64,000 nucleotides of DNA from Asterias amurensis. Its lineage: Eukaryota; Echinodermata; Asteroidea; Forcipulatida; Asteriidae. Shown here piece after piece: positions 43,701-54,155 of the stretch. The stretch covers positions 11,704,335 to 11,768,334 of the forward strand of contig NC_092669.1 of the NCBI RefSeq assembly GCF_032118995.1, given 5' to 3'. The notes under the pieces were generated by a model that was not told where the DNA came from, did not search any database, and saw only the letters and a list, made by a program, of their open reading frames with translations. Both the position numbers and the translations under genes were made by a program. The first letter of the stretch is position 1. The number at the start of each line of letters is the position of its first letter.

Positions 43701-43849
43701 ACCACGGACAAGGAAGTATAGGCATTTGCCTTTGAACAACCATCTGTTTAAGGCGGTCAGACTTGGGTAGTGGTGTCTTGCCTTGCCTTCCTCTTCTGGA
43801 AGGTTCAAATCCCACCGAGGGTACTACGTGTAATGAGTTTTCAGTCCTC

Positions 43850-44640
43850 ACCTGCTGACTGCGTGGGTTTTCCAAACAATACTTATCCTGGGTTTTCCTC
43901 CGCACATCTAAAGCTGGAAATGTTTTCTCACCATTTGGGTTAGTGGCTAAGTAAAGTGATTAAAGGCAGTGGACACTATTGGTATACTCAACATAATTAT
44001 TGTCATAAAACCTTACTTGGTAACGAGTAATGGGGATAGATTGGTTATATAAAACATTGTGAGAAACGGCTCCCTCTGAAGTGGAGTAGACTTGAGAAAG
44101 AAGTAATTTTCCACGAATTTGATTTCGAGACTTCAAGTTTAGAATTTTAGGTCTCGAAATCAAGCATCTGAAAGCACACAACTTCGTGTGACAAGGGTGT
44201 TTTTTCTTTCATTATTATCTCGCAACTTCGATGACCAATTGAGCTCAAATTTTCACAGGTTTTTTTTTTATGCATTTGTTGAGATACACCAAGTGAGAAG
44301 TCTTGTCTTTGACAATTAGCAATAGTGTTCATTGTCTTTAAAATTCTGCTTTTCCGGACTTCACGTCCAGAATTAGTAATTGAATGACAAAAATGTAAAA
44401 GGTCCGTATTGATAATACATGCTTCCACCAAAGCCAGTTGGGTTTTCTTCCGCACATCTAAAACTGAAACTTGCTCATTGCTTTCTCTCCATTTGGGTTT
44501 TTGGCTTTTTTTTTTACTATAGTAAAGTGATTAACATTTGCTTTTCCGAGAGTCCTTGGCTTTCTTCACGTCACAAAATAATTAGTAAATAAATGAAAAC
44601 AAATGTGAAGGTCCGTATCTGACGTGGTTTTCACCAAAGC
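43850..44640. repeat. Paralogous pair: one copy with, one without, a MITE
   Basis: Copy 1 (43880-44435) and copy 2 (44440-44640) share TTTTCCTCCGCACATCTAAA-type, CCATTTGGGTT, GTAAAGTGATTAA, TGCTTTTCCG, CTTCACGTC and GGTCCGTAT in order. Copy 1 has a family A MITE at the TTAA of GTGATTAA; copy 2 keeps the empty site (GTGATTAACATTTGCTTTT). Confidence 0.8.
43964..44337. mobile_element. Family A MITE with a paralogous empty site
   Basis: TTAA 43960-43963 and 44338-44341; ends AGGCAGTGGACACTATTGG and TAGTGTTCATTGTCT. The empty site at about 44531-44549 shows that only one TTAA was present before insertion. Confidence 0.88.
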
Positions 44641-44944
44641 CTGTTTTGGATGGAAACACAGAAAACGGATTTGAAATGGATCATTGGATCTGTATGCTAA
44701 ATTAATTATTCAGTCGAACTGGGTGCATGCCTACTGTACGAATTTGTTTTGCATGTTCGGGCACTCTGGCTGGCCTTCTACGTTTTAAGCCTTTGCATCA
44801 AATGGAATAAAATGCGATCTTGTTAATCCTGGTCGAGAGAGAAATTAAAGCAGGATTCCGTTCGGGAAGTAAATTTATAATTGCATATTATTTAGGGACA
44901 ACAACTGTTGAGATGCTGTAGAAACAGTAACTTTTACTACACTC

Positions 44945-45175
44945 TTAAAACTCCCGGGTCAAAATTGACCCGGATTTTGGTCCAAGGGGGGCCAGACCCA
45001 TTTCTGGGTAAGTTTGACCCGGAATCTGTGTCAATGTGTCCCGGAAACCGAGTCAAAATCCCCGCTTTTAACCAAATTTCTGGTCACAAAGACATGGATT
45101 AAGGGTCAAACTGAAACCGTTTCCGGGTCAAACAGACCCAGAAATGGGTATGGCGCATAGGACCCAAATCCGGAT
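44945..45175. repeat. GACCCGG-rich inverted element
   Basis: Starts ACTCCCGGGTCAAAATTGAC and holds repeated GGGTCA/TGACCC blocks in both orientations (CCCATTTCTGGGTAAGTTTG left, CCAGAAATGGGTATGG right). Probably a non-autonomous TIR element. It is followed at 45221 and 45340 by two copies of GGGGCTGTTTTGGGGT. Confidence 0.6.
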
Positions 45176-45512
45176 GTACGGTCTCTAAACCAACGCTTCT
45201 GTTCACGTTGAAAGGTAATGTCTTGTTCCGCAGGGGGCTGTTTTGGGGTCTTTTTACTGTACAATCAGTAACCATAGGATTCGATTCATTAATTTTACCA
45301 TAGATTTTTTAACATACGCTTTTGTTGAAATGAGTTGTGTTGTTCCGCATGGGGCTGTTTTGGGGTTTTCGACGATTAAATGAATGATAAAAATGGTTGA
45401 AACTGTTGAAATGGTGTCAGATCAACAAAGCAATACTGACTTTAGTCTATAACAAATACTGAGAAAATATCTCTAAGGAATGCAAATGCATCCGCTATTC
45501 CCACAGACTTAA

Positions 45513-46895
45513 AGGACACTATTATTTGGTTATCACTCAAAATAAAAACTAACTGGTTATTAAACGAGCAATGATGACCTGTGACGTCATGCTATTGTTA
45601 AATCGCTCCATTATTTTGCACAAATGGCGCGATGGGTACATCTATTCACCCATTGTGCATAAAAGAGTTAGGGAACAAAGTAAATCAAGTCAATGACGCC
45701 ATGGACCATATATTATTTTGTTTTTAGTGGTTTTTAACACAGGTTAATAGAGCTACACATGTATTGCAAAATGATCGTTAACACTTTCCACAAGTGAACA
45801 GCTACATTATTAAATTGGTATTTAGCTGAGATGTTAAAAAATAATTATAGAACTACAACAGTAATTTAAGCAGGTCTTAAAGTCAGATAAATCAATTTCA
45901 TTTTAACCAGTATTTTTGTTTTTTGTTTTTATTAATTCAAAATGCTTAATTTATCATACACAAACATGGTAAGTGAGTAAAGTCCCTAAAATTTAAGATT
46001 GCAAAGATACTTTTTTCAATATCATCATAAAATAACAGGAATTCAACTGAAATTGTTGATCATAAAGGTAGCTTAAATTTGTTTATTAAAAACAAATCTG
46101 AAACTACAGGCTTGTACGCGGGTAGGTCACTTCTTTTATCTTCACCTTTTGGGTTTTTTGTAGACCGAGAAAGTCGGCTACAACATCATCTGATAGTCTG
46201 TTTCTATCACTAACTTGTATAAATTTACTTAAAGTCAAGAAACAAAATCACTTATCTGCTGCCACTTTCGCTCCCGATCTATGATGCCACTATCGAAGGA
46301 ACGAGCATATTTCCTAAATGTTGGTCTTCGTCCATTGTTCACACACCACCAGTGGTGTTTACTGGAGTGAACAAGCTTACGTAATACATACAAACAATTG
46401 ACTTAAAAATTAAACAATATCGCGCCATTCGTGCGAAATAATGGAGCGATTTTAACAATAGCATGACGTCACAGGTGTGGGTTAAGCCGCATAATGCCCT
46501 CGGTGAACGCGCCATTCGTGGGTACGAATGGCCTTCGTGCTTCGCCCTCGGGCCATTCTTACCCACGAATGGCGCGCACCTCGGGCATTATCCTATACAT
46601 AAACCATTATGGGAAACGGCTCCCTCTTAAAGTAACGCAGTTTTTTTATTAAGAGGTAATTTCTTATTCAAATGTTAAACGATTTCAGGCCTGAAGCCTA
46701 TTTTGATTGGGCATCAAAAGCACAAACATCATTGCAAAAAGTGTGTTTTTTTCTTCTTGCACTATTCTCTTGCAATATCGATGAAAATTGAGTCCAAATT
46801 TTCACAGATTTGTTATTGTAGTTGTATGCATAATAATAGGATACACACCAAGTGAGAACACTGGTCTTTGCAGTTACCAAAGATATCCAGTGCCT
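45513..46895. mobile_element. Family G MITE split by a ~1-kb insertion
   Basis: Left piece 45513-45576 (AGGACACTATTATTTGGTTA to AACGAGCAATG) and right piece 46607-46895 (GGGAAACGGCTCCCTC to TCCAGTGCCT). TTAA at 45509-45512 and 46896-46899. The insertion point falls between CGAGCAATG and GGGAAACGG of the G consensus. Confidence 0.75.
45579..46474. mobile_element. Inverted-repeat element with ~55-bp arms
   Basis: CTGTGACGTCATGCTATTGT with TAAATCGCTCCATTATTTTG at 45579-45632 is repeated inverted at 46419-46474, about 780 bp away. Just right, 46500-46585 is a GC-rich hairpin (CGCGCCATTCGTGGGTACGA against TACCCACGAATGGCGCGC). The insert contains no long ORF. Confidence 0.75.
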
Positions 46896-46899
46896 TTAA

Positions 46900-48280
46900 G
46901 CAAGGCGTTATAACTAGCCTTCAAACAATAAGCCATGTTGATCGAAAACAACCTCTCTGATAATCTTCATTAGTTAGTAATTTACACTTTAATGTATTTA
47001 TGCTAATAATCCAACCACCCACGTCTCATATCCGGAAGCCATACTACTTTGTGTCTATTTATATCCGTCAACGCTGTGCTAATGGCGTTTTGTTGTTTTC
47101 GTCTAGCTCCCGTCTCTCTTCACACACTTTCACTGGCAAATTATTAATTGTGTCAGGTTTAATCGAATCAGCGCCCTTGAACTGCAGTCACGGAAACCCC
47201 TAAGTGGTATGACGTCACACATAGAGTGTTGCTGCGCAATTGTTGACCCCCTTTTATATAATATTAATATTCCCGCCCTCGCACGCCTACAACATGTGGT
47301 TGTGTTTGAATGAATCGAGTGGTATGCTTTCAGAAACATAAACAAGTATTAATTTTTTAACAGAAGTTGTACTTTGTATAGGTTTACTTTATACTGCGAG
47401 TAGTAAGACCCTTTTAAAATGTCTGAAATTGAAAAGAAGTCGACTACAAAAAAAAGTGTTTATCCCTAATAAAAGATTATTTCCCACAATTATACTGATC
47501 CAGTCATTTTAATCGTTTGAAGACCCAAAACAATCCCCTGTGGTGCATTGCCTTTCCAGAAATAGGAGCTTTTATTTATACAAAATAGTACATTTTATTG
47601 TTTCGAATCTCATGATCTACACTGCAAAAAAACCAGGATGTTTAAAACATTAATACCATAGATGGTGTTACATGCAGATAATAAATACCATGTGTTATAA
47701 AAACACCATTTCTGTCAAAACAGTTTGGCTATTATAACAACATTATGTTAATTTTGATTCTCTGTTCGGTATCTATGACAACACCAACGGCGACAATACT
47801 CATATTAAATAATAATAACAATTATTATTCATCGTTTATACGGCGCCTCGTAAAAGAAAAAATGAAGTACATAATTGGCGTTTGATTAATATAAATTTTA
47901 GCTTCCAACTGAAAGCTCATCTGATCATAAAATTTCCAGTTCTTCCGGTTCCAAATAAAAAAGGCCCTGACGAAATACTATATGAACATCGAGAAAATAT
48001 TATTTAACAAATCCCAAATAAATACTGCTTATTTCAGTTGCCTCGAGCAAAGCAAGCAAGTTCATATTGAATAAAAGGCAGTCTCTGCTGACAAAACATA
48101 AAGCGTTTTCGTGGTATTTATTTACTGGTCAGAATTAAAACGGAGCGTTACCACTTCACTTGACGGCATTTGAAACCGTTTGATTAGATGTTCTGTGTGT
48201 TAATTGAATACCAGCGAAATAATACTCTACCCAAAACCAATTATACCTTTTAATAAAGGAGAAAAATGTATCTAAAACAG
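46900..48280. other. Intergenic stretch without recognisable features
   Basis: No gene and no clear repeat. Short open frames have no family features. A TGTTAT/ATGGTGTTA-rich patch lies at 47640-47720. Confidence 0.5.
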
Positions 48281-48830
48281 ACTTGGTTTAAAGTATGTGA
48301 TCGTAGCTTTCGGTTAGCCAATAGATACAAATGATGTGTGTGCAGGAGATGAAATATAGTCACTATGTTCTCAGACTTGAAATTAAGTCTAAGCCTATCG
48401 GTAATGAGAAACTGTACATCACATATAATAGACTTGCTTTAAAGTCTGTGATCGCAGGTTTCGGTTTGCCAACAGACACACATGATGCGATGCAGGAGAT
48501 GGAATAAAGTCACTGTGTTCTCAGACTTGAAATTAAGTCTAGGCCTATCGGTTATAAAGGAGAAACTGTACATTTTATAGACTTGTTTTAAAGTCTGTGA
48601 TCGCAGGTTTCGGTTTGCCAACAGACACACATGATGCGATGATGAGATGGAATAAAGTCATGTTCTCAGACTTTAAATTAAGTCTAGGCCTATCTGTTAT
48701 GGATAACCCTCAGAGAAACATTACGGTCTGTGATCGTAGGTTTCGGACACAATTAATGGCATGTGTGTGCAGGAGACGGATTCAAGTCACTGTGTTTTCA
48801 GACTTGAATTAAGTCTAGGGCTATCGGTTG
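48281..48830. repeat. ~150-bp satellite, 4 copies
   Basis: Unit starts at 48281, 48432, 48581 and about 48715. Shared blocks: AAAGTCTGTGATCGCAGGTT, TCGGTTTGCCAACAGACACA, GTTCTCAGACTTGAAATTAA and GTCTAGGCCTATCGGTT. The inner two are most alike; the last is truncated. Confidence 0.88.
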
Positions 48831-50454
48831 GAGTACAGAGTACCACAGGCCTCGGAAACGAGATCGCGTGTTTTTGAGAAGAGCAAAGCCTTGAGCGAGT
48901 ACAGTGTAACAGATGTCAAAGGACAGGCCATTCCTCCGCCCAAATAAAATTACATATGATGCAATTAAATGTCCGGTAAGAGGATGTAGCTTGCAGTCAC
49001 AACACGAAGTTTTGGTGGAAAATACGACCGCGTGGTCACCCGTCGTAAACGGTCCCCTTCGGCATACTTGTTTTCTTTCTGCACTGTGAAATTTCCGCTC
49101 GTGCTGGCTCGTATAGTGCTTTTCAATTGGGCAATTCTGTTGTTTAAAGGCCTGTACACTGTTGGTTATTACTCAAAATAGCTGTTAGCATAATAACTGA
49201 CTTGGTATAAACGAGCAATGGAGAGCTGTTGATAGTAAACACGGCCCCCTCTGAAGTAACGTAGTCTTTGAAAGGAGGTAATTTCTCACTTAAAGGAACA
49301 CGTTGCCTTCGGGCTGCGCTTTGTTGGGCGTTTTTGGGCTATGACAAGCGTTTGATGTAAAATGATTACGGTTGGAAAGATGTTAAAAAAGTAGAATATA
49401 ATGATCTACACAAACATGCCTTAGAATTGCTTCACTTTTGTTGACTTTCTCGAAACAAAACGCTCCGCCATTTATGGGGGTCAAGATTTTGACTCCCATA
49501 AATGGCCGCCAAATTCACTAGTCTTATTTCCAGTCGCAGCCGTTGAACTATACGACTGAGCATTTATTAAAACCCATTTGTATCTATCTCTTCCTCCATG
49601 GTTACTCCAACAACAACAAAACAGTTCATGAACAAAAATAAAAGGGCCTACGTTGAATTAACTTTTTATTAATCTATCTAAGCAGCAAGTTCAGCCCACG
49701 TCCCGGGGCCGAGCGGCTGCCGTCCAGCGGGCCATCATCCCCCGCGGCCAGACCTCCCCAGACGCAGTGAACTCCCCGTTCTTGCTCGTACGATGTAGGA
49801 TTTTAGCGGGGCCAGTCTAGTAATGCGAACACTTTGTACACGAAAGAATGTCTAGTACCCGTATACTAACTAGCGAGTGGAGTTGAAAATGGACGTGTCA
49901 TGACCTCCCACACCAAAACTCTGCTAGAGAATTCATCCTCTCGATAAAACATCTGCTCAGACATGTCAGAGGCGTTTACCGTGTTTACCGCGTAAGTATA
50001 GTATGCAATTGCGAGTCACATAGGCCTATACCCCACAGTTCGTTTTTAGATACAAAATTACAGGGACTTTACTTCTCTGTCCTTTCTCTATGCTGTTTGC
50101 ATGTACGTATGTAGAGTCACAGGGCAACAGGACAGTGGTGTATATTACTAATACTAGTCCATCGCCATAGGATAGATGATGTCACTTGTCTTATTTGCCA
50201 ACATGATCCTTTCTTCGGGGTATACATTCATTATTTTATAAAATAATGTTTATGTCTATTATGGGGATGTAATTCCTTGACCTTGGTCTTGGACAGTACT
50301 ATTTGAGGTAGCTCCTGTTTACATTGCTCAGAATCATTTGACAGCAAAATTTACGGTGCGATGCATCTGAACAGGGAGCACATACTGCAAATGGTAGTTG
50401 GCAAGGAAAGCTAAAATAAATTAATACTCTTGTCCACAAAAATGAAGCTTCCAT

Positions 50455-50616
50455 AGGTCCTTTTCAAAACCACGGCATCGGCTATGGATTCGGCTTCAAA
50501 CTCCGTCCCCTTGTCTGAATCCCTACGCAAAGCACGCTCAGTTTTGTTCAAACATCTGCGGGGCCAAGCTAGCCCTAGCTGAATCCAAAGCCAAAGCCGT
50601 GGTTTCGAAAAGGGCC
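50455..50616. mobile_element. Family F MITE
   Basis: GGTCCTTTTCAAAACCACGG against CCGTGGTTTCGAAAAGGGCC, with CGGCTATGGATTCGGCTTC against GAATCCAAAGCCAAAGCCG. It matches 38471-38634, including GGGGCCAAGCTAGCC near the middle. Confidence 0.8.
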
Positions 50617-50730
50617 ATAGTCTAGAAGAACTCTTTTCAAAAATTACAAAACAAAATCAGAAACGGGGAACAATTTTATTATTTTGTAACATTTTTGTAT
50701 TGATACTTGATTCCCAGGTCACAGTGAAAG

Positions 50731-50853
50731 TTGGGTGGCGATGTGATTATTGAAGCCGGTATGGACAAGAAAGAGTACACGTACATCAAAGAAGTTTTCC
50801 AAGCACGGTTAGATGACAACCAGCTTCTTCGCAGGACAGGAAAACTCTGCTAA
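50731..50853 (+). CDS. Orphan 41-codon open frame, exon-like
   Basis: LGGDVIIEAGMDKKEYTYIK then EVFQARLDDNQLLRRTGKLC and stop TAA at 50851-50853. Possible acceptors CCCAG (50717) and AAAG (50730) precede it. The composition is protein-like and unlike the surrounding sequence. The family is unknown. It may be a remnant of a gene carried by the 5.2-kb element. Confidence 0.3.
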   Translation: MGGDVIIEAGMDKKEYTYIKEVFQARLDDNQLLRRTGKLC

Positions 50854-50856
50854 TTA

Positions 50857-51223
50857 GGCCTGGGCGACCAGTGAAAATTACTAATCGACTAGTCGCACCT
50901 CCATCCAATAATTGCGACTACGACACTAGTCGCAACAAAATTTTAATTATCACGATGCACTGTGGCAATGTGTGCCGCAAGCACAATATAGTCTAATTCA
51001 AGCGGAAAAGATTGAAGATTTGTGTCACTGATGTCTGACTGTGTTCTGTAAGTAAATTATGTTGTCATGAATAGTCATGAGCGACTAAATTGGTTCACCA
51101 AACAGGTAGACGCAATTTTGTTTAAACTATTTTTGTAGCACGTTTAACCGAATAGTTGAAAACAATAGTCGCGACTCGACTCAGGATTCAATAGTTGGAG
51201 TGCGACACTAGTCGCCCAAGCTT
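50857..51223. mobile_element. Family H element
   Basis: GGCCTGGGCGACCAGTG at the left, CACTAGTCGCCCAAGC at the right. Internal repeated CGACTAGTCGC-type blocks. It shares TGCACTGTGGCAATGTGTGC and GTAAGTAAATTATGTTGTCA with 33500-33790. A poly-C tract and ACC repeats follow at 51268-51306. Confidence 0.7.
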
Positions 51224-51599
51224 ACCGCTAATGGTGCAAGGATAGCCTCTACCCGCAGCCGCCATCACCCCCCCCCCCCCCTCCCAATACCACCACCACC
51301 ACTACTACCAACAGAAGAACTTGTAGCAAAACACAAATCCAGATTTTCCACTTCTTAAATTTAATTTCCATGTAACTTTCCACAATTTGGCTACAAAATT
51401 GTCTGTACAGGTGTGCATAAGATATAAGGTCAGTGCATTATTAGCATTATTGGCAAGTTCTAGAGTTTGTATGTAATCAAAGAGAATCTTTGTCACAAAT
51501 TAATAGGAACTTTATAAAAAAATATGGACAATTTATTGAATGTTTTTACAATTCACAGCAGTACACGATGTATTTGCAAACATTAATTAAATTTGTCCT

Positions 51600-52085
51600 T
51601 TGCCAAAGAACACTATAGTCCCATGCAGTATCCTTGGTAATAGTTGGTGTATCTCCTCAATATTTTAGCATACAATAATAAACCTGTGACAATTTGGGCT
51701 AAATTTGGCAATATACATGTAAGCTGCAAGAAACAGTGAAAGAAAAACACCATTGCAGTATAGAAACAAGTCCTTTGACATGCCTCTCATCATGTAGACT
51801 TTATCAAGTGAGTTTTATGATCACAAATTAGTAATTACCAACATCTAAGGTATAAAGTCCCTTTAGAGAGACCAATGCCTTAGATCAAGTGATTTGGTTG
51901 TAAAATGCATATGGTTAGAAAGGATGTTTTAAAAGTAGAATAGAATGATCAACACAAGTATGACTTGAAATTCGGTGGTTTTCCTTTAAAACTTTTACTT
52001 ATTCGAACTAACATGGTCTGCTAGTCAACAATATGACTAGTTCTAAAACATCATTCTGACCATGCATTTCATAACAGGCATGTGG
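51600..52085. repeat. Remnants of A- and D-type MITEs
   Basis: 51640-51800 carries A-type blocks (GTTGGTGTATCTCCTCAATA, AATAAACCTGTGACAATTTG, GTGAAAGAAAAACACC). 51880-52085 is a D-like palindrome (TAAAATGCATATGGTTAGAA, AAAAGTAGAATAGAATGATC, GTGGTTTTCCTTTAAAAC and inverted CATTCTGACCATGCATTT). 52090-52600 shows nothing recognisable. Confidence 0.5.
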
Positions 52086-52599
52086 TTGAAATCAAAATAT
52101 ACTTGCAAGGGTTAAGGTTAAAAATTTGAAATGGCACTGTGTTTATCAAACTTGTTGCATCTATGATCCATGTCTCTTTATGAATACAGAATAAAGATAT
52201 TTCAGATAAATTTATTTGAATACAGATTCTTTATGTTTTTGTATTTGTTGTTCTAGTGTGTTTTTTGTTACAAAATATCGAAATCTCAAATAAATAATAC
52301 AATAAATATGATGATTGTATAAACAATTGGCCATGTACTTCAAATTAAACTTAATCATATTATGTCGTTGTGATGAAAACAAACTCTGCTCACATCACAT
52401 TCAATGATTTGTTGACATAAGTAATGTGCAAAAGAAAATAATAAGTTGAAATATTGACATTATGTGTTAATTTAGGAATAAGAATCTACTTGTTGAAAAC
52501 AGGAAATATTGCCATTTGTAAAACCTGTTTTGCATAAATCATGTGTACATGAAAGTTGAAACTATCTGGAAATATATCCCTGATTTTACAAACAGTAAC

Positions 52600-54155
52600 T
52601 AGGTAGTGTTACTCTATTTCCAGTACCATTCTGACACAACACATGTTGTCTGTGAAGGCTGGCTGGGTGGCAAAGTCGTTTGTTGTGTACATCATGCTCC
52701 CCTGGTGTACATGTCATTCCTGTGATGTCGTGCCAACTCTAATGGTGGTCCAGAACAAGGTGCCTCAAGATCTTTTCAAATATAAACACAAACATTTTTG
52801 AAACAATTAACAAAATAAAAATTGGTTATTTGTACATGTATATGGAATATAAAACCCATGCACTTGATGTTGATTCATTAAAGTGACATTTTTGCAAATA
52901 TTACCTACCTGCAGCCGATTTCACGAAACTTTACGCAACTGCGTGAGTCCACTTGCGCAATTTTAATGGCGCAAGTTGCTTCATAAACGTTGCACAAGTG
53001 GACTTACGCAGTTGCGTAAAGTTTTGTGAAATCGGCTGCTGGTCAAAGACATGATGTTATTCAAATTTGGGATGTGGCTGTTCAGTGTAAAGTTTTTTGG
53101 TAATGCAACGTTGGCGAAGGAGGCCGTTTACAAGTAACTACAATGAATGAAAGCTTAAATTTGTGTTTCCTTATAAAATGTGTGTTTACACATTTACTTT
53201 GTTTTTCCTTTTTTTTTTGGGGGGGGGGTGGACAGATCAAAATATCATATAACAAAACTGGACTGCTTTGACAGTACATGTGTATATTGTTATACATGCA
53301 CATGCCATTGACAGTATGAAATAATCAGTCTCTTACTGCCAAGTTTGAGAAGCATTCATCCGGGCTTTGTTTGCAGCGTGACCTCTCCTGTTGTGTTGGC
53401 ATCTCCCTACAGTTGGTACAAACACACCAGCTTGGTTGGGTTTGATGAGGTCTCCAAGATGTTTACGCCAAGTCCTGGCATCTGCTCACATAGTACCTTC
53501 AACAAGAAATTCATAACCATTGATATAACTTATTAGTTCTCGACAATTTTATTTTTTATTGTTTGAAAGGTCACACTTCTTTGAAAGAATTCGGGTTGAC
53601 TTGGGTACGAGTTGACTTGGGTACAATATTTTGGGTAAACTGTTAAAAATATACAAAAACATTTAATAAATCTGTACTATTTAGTATTTTTAAAATGTAT
53701 TTCTACAATTTTTACAAAAGTCCTCCCCTTCCCAGCCAGATAAACGACTCTTTTAATTGTAGCATCAAAGTAAATTAGGGTAAATTATGCCAAGTCATTA
53801 GGACGCTGGACACTCGATTCAAATCCCCACCCCCATCTATGCACCGAGTGAATAGATCTACAAAATTACATGTAAACTAGTCATAGTACATGTACATTTA
53901 TGTACTCTCACAACTCAGTGCTGCGGCTGTCATAGCTGTGAATTTACGTGTCATGTCCACAATAATAACTAACAATAACATTGCATTGGGTATAAACAAT
54001 CACGGTCCGTTCACTATCTCTCGTCGGCTAGTCCATGTCCCACTACATTATTCTTACCCTGATTGGCGAGGTGTCCGTTCCTTCTTTTTGGACGTGTCTT
54101 CAATCATCTCTTTGCGTAGAGCAATGAGCTGAATCTGTGTTTTTCGGCGATCCAT
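52600..54155 (-). pseudogene. Decayed gene with P2X7-type cysteine-rich domain
   Basis: Exon 1 54058-54155: ATG then MDRRKTQIQLIALRKEMIED and KKERTPRQS, with donor GG/GTAAGA. A second exon (about 53337-53447) reads SWCVCTNCREMPTQQERSRC then KQSPDECFSNLA before GTAAGA. This WCxCxxCxxMPTxxE pattern is the zinc-binding start of the P2X7 intracellular domain, found as many stand-alone proteins in marine invertebrates. A third block (52600-52790) continues the family pattern (LVLDHH, ELARHHRNDMYT, then QNGTGNRV) but in three different frames, so the gene is disrupted there by at least two frame changes. A 129-bp palindrome sits in the intron. It reads inward from the right end of the 5.2-kb element. 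Confidence 0.55.
52911..53039. repeat. Near-perfect palindromic MITE, ~60-bp arms
   Basis: GCAGCCGATTTCACGAAACT and ACGCAACTGCGTGAGTCCAC on the left; GTGGACTTACGCAGTTGCGT and AAATCGGCTGC on the right. The core TGCGCAATTTTAATGGCGCA makes a second hairpin. Confidence 0.85.

Noticed and set aside
49690-49800. GC-rich block read as a coding exon on minus
   Set aside because: Two minus-strand frames are open for 30-40 codons, but neither shows a known motif or convincing acceptor. It is kept only as part of the 5.2-kb element.
53345-53536. + strand open frame of 63 codons
   Set aside because: It is antisense to the exon with the P2X7-type WCVCTNCREM motif, which has better splice sites and a recognised pattern.
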